DNA from: Rhodobacterales bacterium
GTDB taxonomy: Bacteria; Pseudomonadota; Alphaproteobacteria; Rhodobacterales; Rhodobacteraceae
Direction: 5' to 3'
NCBI GenBank assembly: GCA_021155205.1
Contig: JAJNPS010000046.1
Span: 1 to 55,025 of the forward strand
Length of the DNA: 55,025 nucleotides
Shown in pieces: positions 32,370 through 41,337 of the stretch. Below the pieces are notes generated by a model, which searched no databases, was not told the origin of the DNA, and worked only from the letters and a program-made list of their open reading frames with translations. The stretch's first letter is position 1, and each line of letters starts with the position of its first letter. Position numbers and translations under genes: made by a program.

Positions 32370-33782
32370 GTGGCACGTCGATCCGGTTTCCTCAGAACCC
32401 TGTCGGGGCGGTTCCTGCTCTTGACGGTAGGGTTCGTGATGCTGGCCGAGGTGCTGATCTTTCTGCCGTCGATCGCGCGGTTCCGGTACGATTTCCTGGC
32501 CGAGCGGCTGAAGATGGCGCAGCTCGCGGCGCTGACCCAGCTTGCGACCGAAGACATGATCACGCCCGAACTTGAGGCCGAGCTATTGGCCAACGCGCAG
32601 GTCTACAACGTCGTGTTGCGTCGTGACGAGATCCGCCAGCTGGTGCTGTCGTCGCCGATCCCGGGCGAAGTCAACGCGACCTTTGATCTGCGCATGACCG
32701 CACCATTACAGTTGATCCGCGATGCGCTGGCGGCCCTGGCCGACCCGCCGAACCGGATCGTCCGGGTGATCGGATACCCCGTTCAGGATGCCGGAGAGCT
32801 GATCGAGGTCACAATGGAAACCAAGGAGTTGCGCGCCGCCATGCTGGAATACGGCCTGCGCATCCTGTTCCTGTCGGCGCTGATTTCCGCCGTCACCGCA
32901 TTCTTGCTGTTCCTGTCGGTGCAGCGCCTTCTGGTGCAGCCGATCCGGCGCGTGGTGCAGCACATGCAGGCCTATGCCGAAGCGCCCGAGGATGCGCGTC
33001 GGGTGATCGAGCCCTCCGCCAGCGTGGATGAGTTGCGCACCGCCGAAGAGGCGCTGAAATCGTTGCAGACCCAGATGACGGGGGCGCTGCGCCAGAAAGA
33101 ACGGCTGGCACAACTTGGCGGCGCGGTCGCCAAGATCAGCCACGATCTGCGCAACATTCTGGCCACGGCGCAACTTTTTGCCGACCGCCTGGAGAATTCT
33201 GCCGATCCGGTGGTGGCGCGGGCGGCGCCGAAACTGATCGGGTCGATCAGCAGGGCGGTGTCGCTGTGCGAGGCGACGCTGACCTTCGGCAAGGCCGAGG
33301 AATCCCCGCCGCAACTTAAACGGTTTGCCCTGCGTCCGCTGGTTGACGAGTTGGTCGAAGGCGAGGGTCTGGGCAGCGAGGGCGCGATTTCCTGCCTGAT
33401 CGACATTCCGCCCAGCCTCGCCGTGCGCGCGGACAGCGAACAGCTTTATCGGGTCCTGGGCAACCTTGCGCGCAACGCCCGGCAGGCGATCGAGGCGACG
33501 GGCCGTCCGGGCACGATCGAGATCAGCGCCGGCGAAGGGGACCACGATTGGTGGATCCGTGTCGGTGACACCGGACCCGGCCTGCCGGCGCGCGCGCGCG
33601 AGCATCTTTTCACCGCCTTTCACGGCGGTACCCGCAAGGGCGGGTCGGGCCTTGGGCTGGCCATCGCGCAGGAACTGGTGCGCGGACATGGCGGGCGGCT
33701 GGATCTGGCGCGCAGCGACGGTGACGGCACCGAGTTCCTGATCCACCTGCCAAAATCCACCGAAGGCCAAGGCGCGGGCTGA
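32370..33782 (+). CDS. membrane sensor histidine kinase
   Basis: 470 residues from a GTG at 32370; AGAGGA lies 11 bases upstream. One membrane helix (about 14-33), a periplasmic domain of about 130 residues, a second helix (about 164-185), a HAMP-like linker and a kinase core: KISHDLRN with His258, NLARNARQA, GDTGPGLP and GGSGLGLA. All catalytic boxes are present, so it should be active. There is no response-regulator gene beside it. It ends 54 bases before tRNA-Arg. Confidence 0.92.
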   Translation: MARRSGFLRTLSGRFLLLTVGFVMLAEVLIFLPSIARFRYDFLAERLKMAQLAALTQLATEDMITPELEAELLANAQVYNVVLRRDEIRQLVLSSPIPGEVNATFDLRMTAPLQLIRDALAALADPPNRIVRVIGYPVQDAGELIEVTMETKELRAAMLEYGLRILFLSALISAVTAFLLFLSVQRLLVQPIRRVVQHMQAYAEAPEDARRVIEPSASVDELRTAEEALKSLQTQMTGALRQKERLAQLGGAVAKISHDLRNILATAQLFADRLENSADPVVARAAPKLIGSISRAVSLCEATLTFGKAEESPPQLKRFALRPLVDELVEGEGLGSEGAISCLIDIPPSLAVRADSEQLYRVLGNLARNARQAIEATGRPGTIEISAGEGDHDWWIRVGDTGPGLPARAREHLFTAFHGGTRKGGSGLGLAIAQELVRGHGGRLDLARSDGDGTEFLIHLPKSTEGQGAG

Positions 33783-33836
33783 TCCGTTTTCGCGCTTGCA
33801 ATGACGCCGCCACGGCGATACATCGCCCGTCACTGC

Positions 33837-33913
33837 GGACCCGTAGCTCAGCTGGATAGAGCATTAGACTACGAATCTAAGGGTCGGGCGTTCGAATCGC
33901 TCCGGGTCCGCCA
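33837..33913 (+). tRNA. tRNA-Arg (anticodon ACG)
   Basis: 77 bases with encoded CCA. Acceptor arms GGACCCG and CGGGTCC pair fully. The anticodon stem TTAGA/TCTAA holds the loop CTACGAA, so the anticodon is ACG, which becomes ICG and reads CGN. The T-arm contains GTTCGAATC. A stretch with lower GC follows it. Confidence 0.97.
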
Positions 33914-34524
33914 GCTTTCAAAATAAAAACAAGTACTTGTGGTTGGTGCGCATCGCATGGTCGATTGCATCCAAAATCGGAATGAGCTGTGTTCAAGTTT
34001 GACCCGGTTCAAGCATTGGCGAATCCCCCAAATCAACAAAACGCCCCCACCTTTCGGCGAGGGCGTTCTGGCAGCGTCAGGTGAAGGAGATCACCCCGCT
34101 GCGGCACCGGATCGATTGACGAGGGTCACGGGTGCTTGACCTCGGCGCGGGTGAGCACCATGTCCGCGCACCGCTGGGGTTGGGTGTCACGGTCCCCAAT
34201 CGGCACCGCGCTTGGACGATCCTGATGTCGCTATGTGCGGCAGTGGCCAAACCGGAAGCCCAGATTCAGACAATTCTACCACAAAAATACCTTAAATTCA
34301 GACATACTTATGACGCATTAGTACTGCTTATTATGCACATCGTGTCGTGAGCGGCACGGGGTCAAGTAACGAGTAGCTGGTCTGGTTGACACCGTTTTCG
34401 AGTTGACGTGGTAAGTGGTAGACAAGGCAAGGGCTGACATCAAAGTCAGCATACTGGGCGGTCGCGAGGACAGCATGTGCTCGGGACCGCCATGAAACCG
34501 TAAGATGTGTTAAAGGTTGGTGAT
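33914..34524. other. gene-free stretch after tRNA-Arg
   Basis: I see no convincing gene here. It looks less GC-rich than the flanks. It holds a perfect 12-base palindrome ACAAGTACTTGT at 33929-33940, a hairpin AACGCCC/GGGCGTT at 34040-34067, and AT-rich tracts near 34260-34340. A TTGACA at 34386-34391 lacks a good -10. The hairpin is followed by a T-rich run only on the minus strand (AACGCCC..GGGCGTTTTGTTG), so it would stop minus-strand transcription. This may be remains of an integrated element. Confidence 0.45.
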
Positions 34525-34704
34525 ATGATGGTAATGAGTTTCTTCTTCGCCAGTGCGGTCGTTCTGACGCTGATGTCGGCGCTTTGGTTTCGCATCACGC
34601 GACGTGACCTTGAGAAATCAAGGGCCCAGGCCCTCCGGGTGCACCTGGATTGGCATCCGGTTGTCAAGTCGAAGGCGAAAAACCGCACCGCCCACCGACG
34701 GTGA
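34525..34704 (+). CDS. possible small membrane protein, 59 residues
   Basis: Starts MMVMSFFFASAVVLTLMSAL, a clear single membrane helix, followed by a basic tail rich in Arg, Lys and His. AAAGG at 34512-34516 stands eight bases before ATG 34525. Other nearby ATGs are possible. Codon use is less GC-biased than neighbours. No family is recognised. It is followed by a perfect 10-bp hairpin (34736-34766). Confidence 0.4.
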   Translation: MMVMSFFFASAVVLTLMSALWFRITRRDLEKSRAQALRVHLDWHPVVKSKAKNRTAHRR

Positions 34705-34735
34705 GGCAACTGCTGCACAAGTAAACTTCAGCACC

Positions 34736-34766
34736 GCGACGGGGCAAGCTTTCCGAGCCCCGTCGC
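34736..34766 (+). terminator. 10-bp hairpin
   Basis: GCGACGGGGC (34736-34745) and GCCCCGTCGC (34757-34766) pair perfectly around an 11-base loop. No T-run follows. It sits between the small membrane ORF and the Hint-like gene, so it may end or protect the first message. Confidence 0.5.
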
Positions 34767-34795
34767 ACAGTGTCCTCGCGGTGTTTCATGAGTAA

Positions 34796-35368
34796 ATGGC
34801 AGGTTCAGGTATGGATGCGTTATCGGTTTATGAAGACAGTGTTTTCCGCGCTATCAGGTCGGCGACTTCGTCCCCTGACGAAGCTTTGTCCGAAGCAAGC
34901 GATGAGCCGGGAGAGGTCGACTGGAACATGCCGGGGTTCGCAGGGAACCTGAGGGTTGGAACTGTGTTTGGCGACCTGCCGATACAGGCCTTGCGCATCC
35001 GCGACGAAATACGTACCGCGTCCGGTGCCATTGCGCTTGTCCAGTCGATCGACAAATTTCATCTCGATGAAGACTTTCTGCGCAAGCACCCAAGCGCCCA
35101 TCCGGTCCGCGTGCGCGCCAACTCCCTCGGGATAGGGATTCCCGGGCAGGACATGCTGGTTTCGCCACGACAAGAGATTTGCCCGGACCCCCACGTTTTC
35201 TCAAGGCATCTGCAGGCAATCGATCTTTGCAAACAGTCCCGCGCGCATCGTGTCCAGACGCCCGGGCTGACCTACTTTCGGTTTCATTGCGGCCACGCCG
35301 TCACGATCAGGGTCGAAGGGGTTTGGGTCAGGGTAGCGCCCTGGCTGCCAGGTGAATTCGGCAAGTAG
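34796..35368 (+). CDS. divergent Hint-domain-like protein
   Basis: 190 residues, start weak (ATG 34796 or 34811, no clear ribosome site). The middle resembles the Hint_2-type domain common in Rhodobacteraceae: a GTVFGDLPIQALRIRDEIRT entry and VRVRANSLGIGIPGQDMLVS (residues about 103-122), followed by PRQEI where family members have the conserved H. The usual catalytic Cys/Ser at the splice-like start appears absent (NLRVGT instead of CFxxGT), so self-processing is unlikely. The gene lies in the less GC-rich patch after tRNA-Arg and could be acquired or degenerating. Confidence 0.5.
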   Translation: MAGSGMDALSVYEDSVFRAIRSATSSPDEALSEASDEPGEVDWNMPGFAGNLRVGTVFGDLPIQALRIRDEIRTASGAIALVQSIDKFHLDEDFLRKHPSAHPVRVRANSLGIGIPGQDMLVSPRQEICPDPHVFSRHLQAIDLCKQSRAHRVQTPGLTYFRFHCGHAVTIRVEGVWVRVAPWLPGEFGK

Positions 35369-35429
35369 CCAATCCTGTTGGAACTGCCCGGGTCGAATAG
35401 CACCTTGTTTTGGAGGTTGCGACGTTTCT

Positions 35430-36956
35430 TCAGACAGTTGCACCAGCCTCCAGACGCCGCAGGAACGTCCCCGCGTCCTGCAGCACCCGCCCCTTGTGGC
35501 CGTCCTCCATCCGGTCCCAGGTCCGGTACATCTGCGCCATCCTCGGGTTGCCCTGAAACCGGTCGCGATGCCGCATCAGGAAATCCCAGTAAAGCAGGTT
35601 GAACGGGCAGGCGTCGGGGCCGGACTTTTCCCGGACCTTGTAGCTGCACGTATCGCAGTAGTCGGACATCCGGTCGATATAGGTGCCAGAACTGACATAG
35701 GGTTTCGATCCCACCACGCCGCCATCGGCAAACTGGCTCATCCCGATGGTGTTCGGCGCCTCGACCCATTCAAAGGCGTCGATATAGACCGACAGATACC
35801 ATTCGTGGACCTGGGCGGGGTCGATGCCGGCCAGCAGGGCAAAATTGCCGGTGATCATCAGGCGCTGGATGTGGTGGGCATAGGCCATGTCACGGGTCTG
35901 GGCGACGGCGTGCGACAGGCAAGCCATACCGGTCGGCGCGCCCCAGTAAAGCGGCGGCAGGGCGCGGGTATGGTTCAGGGCATTCAGTTGCGCATAGCCC
36001 GGCCCCTTGAGCATGTAGATGCCCCGGATGAACTCGCGCCAGCCGAGGATCTGGCGGATGAATCCCTCGACGGCATTCAGGGGTGCATAGCCGTCGTGAA
36101 AGGCCTTTTCAGCGGCGCGGCAGACCTCCATCGGGGTCAGGAGGCCGATGTTGAGATAGGGCGAGATCAGCGCATGGCTGAGCGTCGGATCACCCGTCAG
36201 CATCGCGTCCTGTTCATCGCCGAACCGGGGCAAGGCATGGATGATGAAATGATCAAGCGCCAGAAGCGCGCCGGTGCGGTCGGTGGCCCAGCCAAAGGGC
36301 TGCGCCGTGCCGAAATGGGCGGGAAAGCGCGCCTTGACCAGTGAGATGACATCCTGGGTCACTGCGTCGGGGGCAAAGCGCAGCGGGCGTGCGCGCAAAA
36401 GGTCGGGCTTGGCCGGTTTGCGGTTGTCGTGGTCGAAGTTCCACTGGCCGCCGACAGGATCGCCGCCGTCCATCAAAAGGCCCGTTTCGCGCCGCATCTC
36501 GCGGTAGAAGTACTCCATCCGCAGTTGCTTGCGCCCCTCGGCCCAAACTGCAAACCGGGTTTCGGAACACAGGAACCGGTCGTCGGCGAGTTGAGTGACG
36601 GGCAGGGGCAGGTCGTCGAGGCCCTCGATCAGCCGCCACTCGCCGGGGCGGGTGGTGATGACGTGGGTCGCGCCATGTTCGGCGGCGCGGCGGATCAGTT
36701 CGCCAGTGATCGTCTGCGTGTTGTCGGGATCGTCCAGCGTCGAATACGCGACCCGCCAGCCGTCCGCCCGCAGATGGGTCGCGAATTTGCGCATCGCCGA
36801 CAGGATCAGGATGATCTTTTGCGGATGATGCGGGACATAGGTGCCTTCGCCCATGACCTCGGCCATCACGATCACGTCGCGGGTCTTGTCTGCGGCACGC
36901 AGGGCCGCGATGCAGGGCGTCAGCTGGTCGCCAAGGATCAGGACCAGGGCTACCAA
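35430..36956 (-). CDS. cryptochrome/photolyase, FeS-BCP (CryB/PhrB) type
   Basis: 508 residues from a TTG at 36956 that overlaps the SDR stop; domain homology (VALVLILGDQLTP) begins at once, so this start is favoured. Four cysteines at 346, 434, 437 and 450 have the spacing of the 4Fe-4S cluster of PhrB. The C-terminal FAD domain includes NIGLLTPMEV and WREFIRGIYML, and HHIQRLMITGNFALLAGIDP is highly typical. Such proteins repair (6-4) photoproducts or act as blue-light sensors (CryB in Rhodobacter). It is transcribed with an SDR gene. Confidence 0.93.
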   Translation of the reverse strand: MVALVLILGDQLTPCIAALRAADKTRDVIVMAEVMGEGTYVPHHPQKIILILSAMRKFATHLRADGWRVAYSTLDDPDNTQTITGELIRRAAEHGATHVITTRPGEWRLIEGLDDLPLPVTQLADDRFLCSETRFAVWAEGRKQLRMEYFYREMRRETGLLMDGGDPVGGQWNFDHDNRKPAKPDLLRARPLRFAPDAVTQDVISLVKARFPAHFGTAQPFGWATDRTGALLALDHFIIHALPRFGDEQDAMLTGDPTLSHALISPYLNIGLLTPMEVCRAAEKAFHDGYAPLNAVEGFIRQILGWREFIRGIYMLKGPGYAQLNALNHTRALPPLYWGAPTGMACLSHAVAQTRDMAYAHHIQRLMITGNFALLAGIDPAQVHEWYLSVYIDAFEWVEAPNTIGMSQFADGGVVGSKPYVSSGTYIDRMSDYCDTCSYKVREKSGPDACPFNLLYWDFLMRHRDRFQGNPRMAQMYRTWDRMEDGHKGRVLQDAGTFLRRLEAGATV

Positions 36957-37609
36957 GGGATCGTCTCGCTCTTCCAGTCGAAGAAGCCGCCGGTGTCGAC
37001 GGGGGTCAGGCGGTCAAGGACGGCCATCAGGTTGGCCGCGGCCTCGGCCGGGGTGACGGTCGGATGACCGCCGGCATGAGCGGCGGTCAGCGCGGTGTCG
37101 ACGGTGCCGGGATGCAGCGCCACCACGATGGACTGGGGATGGGTCCGCGCGACCTCGATAGACGCGGTGTGGATCAACTGGTTCAGCGCGGCCTTGGCGG
37201 CACGGTAGGAATACCATCCCCCCAGGGCGTTGTCGCCGATGGAGCCGACCCTTGCCGACAGGACGGCAAATCGGCTGACCCGATCGCGGGGCAGGTGGCG
37301 GACCATGTGTTTCAGCACCAGTGCAGGGCCGATGGCGTTCAGGGCGAACTGGGCGGCCATGGTGTCGGCGGACAGGGACTTGAGCGATTTTTCCGGGACG
37401 TGGCCGTTGATGACCAGGGCGCCGGTGGCGACGATCACCAGATCGAAGGTACCTTCGAGGGTGGCGACAGCCTTGGCGATGGTTTCCTCGTCGGTCAGGT
37501 CAAGGCCGTTCCCGCGGCGCGAAAAGGCGACGACTTCGCTGTGATTTTCAAGGGATTTGACCAGTGCAGCGCCGATTCCGCCCGACGCCCCGAAAACAAC
37601 TGCGCGCAT
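36950..37609 (-). CDS. SDR-family oxidoreductase (C-factor/CsgA-like)
   Basis: 219 residues. FGASGGIGAAL at 6-16 is the nucleotide-binding loop and the catalytic YSYRAAK (with Ser in VLSARVG upstream) is present. The short size and the truncated cofactor region resemble the CsgA-like SDR subfamily. It is upstream of the photolyase gene with a coupled stop/TTG junction. GGAAGAG precedes the ATG. Substrate unknown. Confidence 0.88.
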   Translation of the reverse strand: MRAVVFGASGGIGAALVKSLENHSEVVAFSRRGNGLDLTDEETIAKAVATLEGTFDLVIVATGALVINGHVPEKSLKSLSADTMAAQFALNAIGPALVLKHMVRHLPRDRVSRFAVLSARVGSIGDNALGGWYSYRAAKAALNQLIHTASIEVARTHPQSIVVALHPGTVDTALTAAHAGGHPTVTPAEAAANLMAVLDRLTPVDTGGFFDWKSETIPW

Positions 37610-37636
37610 GCTCTTCCCGTTCTTGTCTCTGGCGGG

Positions 37637-37664
37637 GACCTAGCCTGTTGCCGCAGATCTGCAA
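37637..37664 (-). promoter_or_regulatory. candidate promoter for SDR-photolyase operon
   Basis: On the minus strand TTGCAG (37659-37664) and TAGGTC (37637-37642) are 16 bases apart; the predicted start lies about 20 bases before the SDR ATG. The divergent EEP promoter candidate begins only about 10 bases further on. Confidence 0.45.
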
Positions 37665-37672
37665 GCCGTCAT

Positions 37673-37700
37673 TTGCGTGAAACGATGGGGATGCTAGGCT
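37673..37700 (+). promoter_or_regulatory. candidate promoter for the EEP-family gene
   Basis: TTGCGT (37673-37678) and TAGGCT (37695-37700) are 16 bases apart and lie 33 bases before the ATG at 37733. Confidence 0.45.
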
Positions 37701-37732
37701 GACATCTGAACAGTCCAGAGCGAGGCCCTGCC

Positions 37733-38680
37733 ATGCGCGTTCCGTTTCTGATTGCGACCCTGCTTGCAGCCACCCCTGCGGTCGCCGAAACCACCCTGCG
37801 CGTGATGAGCTTCAACATCTGGGGCGGTGGCGGGAACGAGGAAAAGGGGATCGAGGAAACCGTGGCGGTTCTTAAGGCCGCCAATCCCGATATCGTCGGT
37901 ATTCAGGAGACGATGCTTGAAGGACCCGATTGCACTGCCGACAGTTGCCCGCCGCAGGGGACCAGCGTGGCCAGGGCCCTGGCCGATGCGATGGGGTATT
38001 TCTACTATGACCAGACGGGGGCCAATGCGGCGTTGTGGGCCAACGCGGTGATCTCACGCTATCCGATCGGCGCGGCGACGGCGAACCAGTTGGGCATGCC
38101 CATCGACGTGAATGGCAAGACCGTGTGGATCTTCAACATCCACCTCGATGACGAGCCGTACCAGCCCTACCAGCTTCTGGGGATTGAGTATGGCTCCGCC
38201 CCATTCATCAAGACCGAGGCCGAGGCGATCAGCTACGCCCGGGACACGCGCAAAGCGGGCCTGGACTTGCTGGAGAGCGAGATGGCGGCTGTCGACCCGG
38301 CGGCGACGGTGTTTGTCACCGGCGATTTCAACGAACCGTCCTATCTGGACTGGACCGAGGAGGCGGTGACGGCAGGCAACCATCCGGTCAAGGTCGACTG
38401 GCCGACGACCAGGCGGCTTGCCGATCAGGGGTTCGCCGATGCCTATCGTGCCGTCCATCCTGATCCGGTCGCCAAGCCCGCCTACACCTGGACGTCGCGC
38501 TATGACGAGGCGGCGACCGATGATCACCCCGACCGGATCGACTATGTGCTGGTCCGGGGCGAAGGCGTCATGGTCAGGGATGCCGCCATCGTGGGCGAGG
38601 ACGGCCTGCGCAGCGACCTGGTGGTCACGCCATGGCCAAGCGATCACCGGGCGGTGGTGGCCGAAGTGACGATCCCCTAG
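37733..38680 (+). CDS. secreted endonuclease/exonuclease/phosphatase-family protein
   Basis: 315 residues. MRVPFLIATLLAATPAVAE is a Sec signal peptide, cleaved after about residue 18. The EEP fold shows VMSFNIWGGG, GIQETM with the metal-binding Glu, FVTGDFNEPSYLDW and the C-terminal WPSDHRAVVAEV with catalytic Asp-His. It acts in the periplasm or outside. Substrate (DNA, phosphodiester or lipid headgroup) cannot be told. Its stop overlaps that of the opposing PfkB gene through a shared CTAG. Confidence 0.88.
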   Translation: MRVPFLIATLLAATPAVAETTLRVMSFNIWGGGGNEEKGIEETVAVLKAANPDIVGIQETMLEGPDCTADSCPPQGTSVARALADAMGYFYYDQTGANAALWANAVISRYPIGAATANQLGMPIDVNGKTVWIFNIHLDDEPYQPYQLLGIEYGSAPFIKTEAEAISYARDTRKAGLDLLESEMAAVDPAATVFVTGDFNEPSYLDWTEEAVTAGNHPVKVDWPTTRRLADQGFADAYRAVHPDPVAKPAYTWTSRYDEAATDDHPDRIDYVLVRGEGVMVRDAAIVGEDGLRSDLVVTPWPSDHRAVVAEVTIP

Positions 38681-39627
38681 ACGGAAATCGTCGCGCATTC
38701 CGGCAGCAAGCGCATCACGTCCTCGGGGCGGCATAGCTGGGTGGCGTCCGTCATCACCGCGGCGGCGGCGGCGGCTGAACCCAGCGACAAGGCCTCGGCA
38801 GGGGGCTGGCCGCGCGACATCGCCAGCACGAAGGCGGCGACAAAGCTGTCGCCTGCGCCTACGGTCGACCTGACCTTGACCTTGGCGGCCCTGGCGAAGA
38901 TGCGGCTGGTGGCATCGGCCATCACATTGCCGTCCGCCCCGCGCGCGATGATGACGTGTTCGGCCACCCCGCGATGCACCAGCGATTGCGCAAAGGCTGC
39001 GGTATCCTCGCGGCTGTGCAGTGACGCGCCGGCCAGCCCCTCGCCTTCCTCGCCGTCCATGCGCAGGACGGCAAGGCCGGGGATCGGGTTCCTGACCGCC
39101 TCGGTCAGCGCAGTGCCGGACGTATCCAGCACGACCCGGCTGCCCGGCATCGACAGCGCCAGGTCGCGGGGGAAATCGGCCGGCACGCCGGGGGGCTGGC
39201 TGCCCGAGATGACCGAGATGCCGCCGGGGCGCGAGGTGGCGCGCAAAAGCGTGAAGACCCGCGCACGCTCTGCCTCGCCCCAGACCGGGCCGGGCAGCAT
39301 GAAGCGGTACTGCTTGCCGGTGGACGCTTCAGTCACGGTCAGCGACTGGCGCGTTTCGCCGGGACCGAGGATCGACAGGAAGGTGACGCCCCCGGCGCGG
39401 ATCAGCCCGGCCAGGCGGTCGCCGGTCAATCCGCCCAACGCCACCAGCGCCAGGCTGTCGCCACCCAGCGCCCGGATCGCGCGGCTGACGTTCAGACCGC
39501 CTCCGCCGGGGTCCAGCAGCGGATCACTGCAGCGCAGCTTGTGGCCTGGGATGATCTCTGCAACCTCGGTCGCCATGTCGAGCGCGGGGTTAAGCGTCAG
39601 CGTCAGGATCGGGGCGGGTTCAGCCAT
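38677..39627 (-). CDS. PfkB-family sugar kinase (phosphofructokinase-like)
   Basis: 316 residues. The N-terminal TLTLNPALDMAT is shared by 1-phosphofructokinase, 6-phosphofructokinase 2 and tagatose-6-phosphate kinase; GGGGLNVSRAIRALGG is the substrate site and TVGAGDSFVAAFV carries the catalytic Asp. The substrate is a sugar phosphate by family, but which one cannot be fixed. No partner fructose-PTS genes are near. It ends at a CTAG shared with the EEP gene. Confidence 0.86.
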   Translation of the reverse strand: MAEPAPILTLTLNPALDMATEVAEIIPGHKLRCSDPLLDPGGGGLNVSRAIRALGGDSLALVALGGLTGDRLAGLIRAGGVTFLSILGPGETRQSLTVTEASTGKQYRFMLPGPVWGEAERARVFTLLRATSRPGGISVISGSQPPGVPADFPRDLALSMPGSRVVLDTSGTALTEAVRNPIPGLAVLRMDGEEGEGLAGASLHSREDTAAFAQSLVHRGVAEHVIIARGADGNVMADATSRIFARAAKVKVRSTVGAGDSFVAAFVLAMSRGQPPAEALSLGSAAAAAAVMTDATQLCRPEDVMRLLPECATISV

Positions 39628-39781
39628 GTGGCACCTTGGGACAGCAGGTTTGTTACCGCTATCATAGGCGGATGCGCTCGCAAGGTGAAGCCTGCAAGAT
39701 CATGAGCGCGCCGCGGGCGGGACCGCGGGCGGGCCGACCCCCTGCACAGCGCGGCGCAAGGGGTCAGCTTCCGGGGCCTGA

Positions 39782-40729
39782 TCAGCCGTTCAGCATCATC
39801 TGATAGCTGGCAGCGACAAACCGGAACCCGTCGCCCAGGGGTTCGACATATCCCAGCGCCGGGAACGGCATGTGATAGCCGATGAAGGGAATGCGGTCGG
39901 CGGCGATCATGCCGAAAACCGCTTTCCGAGCAGCGGCGGCGGCGGATTTGTCGGCGTCGAAACGCACCTCCCAGTCCGGTTTCTGCAACGACCAGACATA
40001 GTGGTTGGCGGTGTCGGCGGTGATCGCAAGGCGCTGGCCATCCGATTCCACCATATAGATCATGTGACCGGGCGAATGGCCGAACGCCTCCATCGCGGTG
40101 ATGCCGGGGACCGGGCTGCCGCCGCCGTCAAGAAAGCTGATCTTGTCGTTGAGCGGTCTGACATTCTTGTCGAAACCTTCGTTGGCGGCACCGGACCAGT
40201 AGCTGTGCTCCACCCCGCCGGTGACATAGCGGGCGTTGGCAAAGGTGGGCGTCACCCCGTCCGCGCCCATCAGGCCGCCGATGTGATCGCCATGCATATG
40301 GGTCAGCACCACCACATCGACCTGATCCGGCGCGATCCCGGCGGCGCTCAGCGCGGCAAGGGTGCCATCGGCGGCAAGGCCGGTGTCAAAGAGCACAAGT
40401 TCCGCCCCGGTGTTGACAAGCGTGGGGGTGAAAAAGTTCTGGGTCCGGTCGGCGGGAATGAAGTTCGCTTCGGAAAGTGTCGCGAACTCTTCGGGCGGGG
40501 CATTGGTGCCAAAGGTTTCCTGCGGCTTGTCGCTGCTGCGCGTCCCGGCAAGCAGGGCCGTCACCTCGAACGCGCCGAGCCTGAACCGGTTGTACATCGG
40601 AAAGGCCGCACCCTGAAGTTCGGCGCGGGCGCGCGCCGGGGTGCCGGACAAGGCCGAAAGACCAGCGGCAAGGGGAAGGGCAGCGGCGGAGATCAGGGCA
40701 TGGCGTCGGGTCAGGGCTGGCGTCGTCAT
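39782..40729 (-). CDS. Tat-exported metallo-beta-lactamase-fold hydrolase
   Basis: 315 residues. The N-terminus TTPALTRRHALISAAALPLA has twin arginines and a hydrophobic core, suggesting Tat export. The metal site is HMHGDH (144-149), with the later His in GHSPGH and Asp in ADTANH. A lactonase, hydrolase or glyoxalase-like role is possible; there is no sign of a specific substrate. It is followed by a 115-base gap and then a small metallopeptidase. Confidence 0.87.
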   Translation of the reverse strand: MTTPALTRRHALISAAALPLAAGLSALSGTPARARAELQGAAFPMYNRFRLGAFEVTALLAGTRSSDKPQETFGTNAPPEEFATLSEANFIPADRTQNFFTPTLVNTGAELVLFDTGLAADGTLAALSAAGIAPDQVDVVVLTHMHGDHIGGLMGADGVTPTFANARYVTGGVEHSYWSGAANEGFDKNVRPLNDKISFLDGGGSPVPGITAMEAFGHSPGHMIYMVESDGQRLAITADTANHYVWSLQKPDWEVRFDADKSAAAAARKAVFGMIAADRIPFIGYHMPFPALGYVEPLGDGFRFVAASYQMMLNG

Positions 40730-40844
40730 TCGTCATCCTCCGGGAACAGTTGGCTACATATTCACCGCCAGTTAGCCCTGCCGGGCTGCCGTGCCAGTCA
40801 CGCGTCGGTGAACGCGCCCGCAGCCGCGCACATCGGCTGTGCGG

Positions 40845-41255
40845 TCATTCCCACCAGGGATCGACTTTCGCGATGTCGTCGTCTGTCCAGCCAAAGTGAT
40901 GTGCAAGTTCGTGGATCAGCACATGTGTGACCAGATCGCCAATGGCAACATCGCCCCGTTCGGCCCATTCGTCCAGGATCGGGCGGCGAAAGAGCCAGAT
41001 CACATCGGGGCCAAGCGGCTGGTCAGTCACGGATTTCTCGGTCAGGGGAATGCCGTCGTAAAGGCCGGTCAGTTCGAACGGATCATGGAGATCCATCGCC
41101 TCGAGAAGGTCATCGGGGGCAAAATCCTCCACCCGCAGCCGGATCGCCGATGCCGCGGCGCGATAGGGCGCGGGCAGGGTCGAGATTGCGTCATGCGCCA
41201 GCTGTTCGATCAGCGACAGCGAGGGGGCGATGGCATCCGGAGCGGGGTTGTTCAT
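40845..41255 (-). CDS. small zincin-like metallopeptidase-family protein
   Basis: 136 residues from ATG 41255 (MNNPAPDAIAPSLSL); a longer frame to 41360 overlaps the divergent gene. HELAHHFGW at 115-123 is a zinc-binding HExxH with a third ligand in D127 or nearby, as in the zincin_1 (DUF1025-like) family. The family is widespread but its substrates are not known. It lies back to back with the DUF1801 gene across 82 bases. Confidence 0.83.
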   Translation of the reverse strand: MNNPAPDAIAPSLSLIEQLAHDAISTLPAPYRAAASAIRLRVEDFAPDDLLEAMDLHDPFELTGLYDGIPLTEKSVTDQPLGPDVIWLFRRPILDEWAERGDVAIGDLVTHVLIHELAHHFGWTDDDIAKVDPWWE

Positions 41256-41337
41256 CGGGTCGATATAGGGGCGATGCGAAATCGAGAAAAGGGTGGTATT
41301 TTCACCGTCAGCGCATTGGCACGACGAGAGGCGCGAA

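Noticed and set aside
33914..34350. Two small ORFs at 33939 and 34132
   Set aside because: Neither has a ribosome site or a recognisable motif, and codon use is not convincing.
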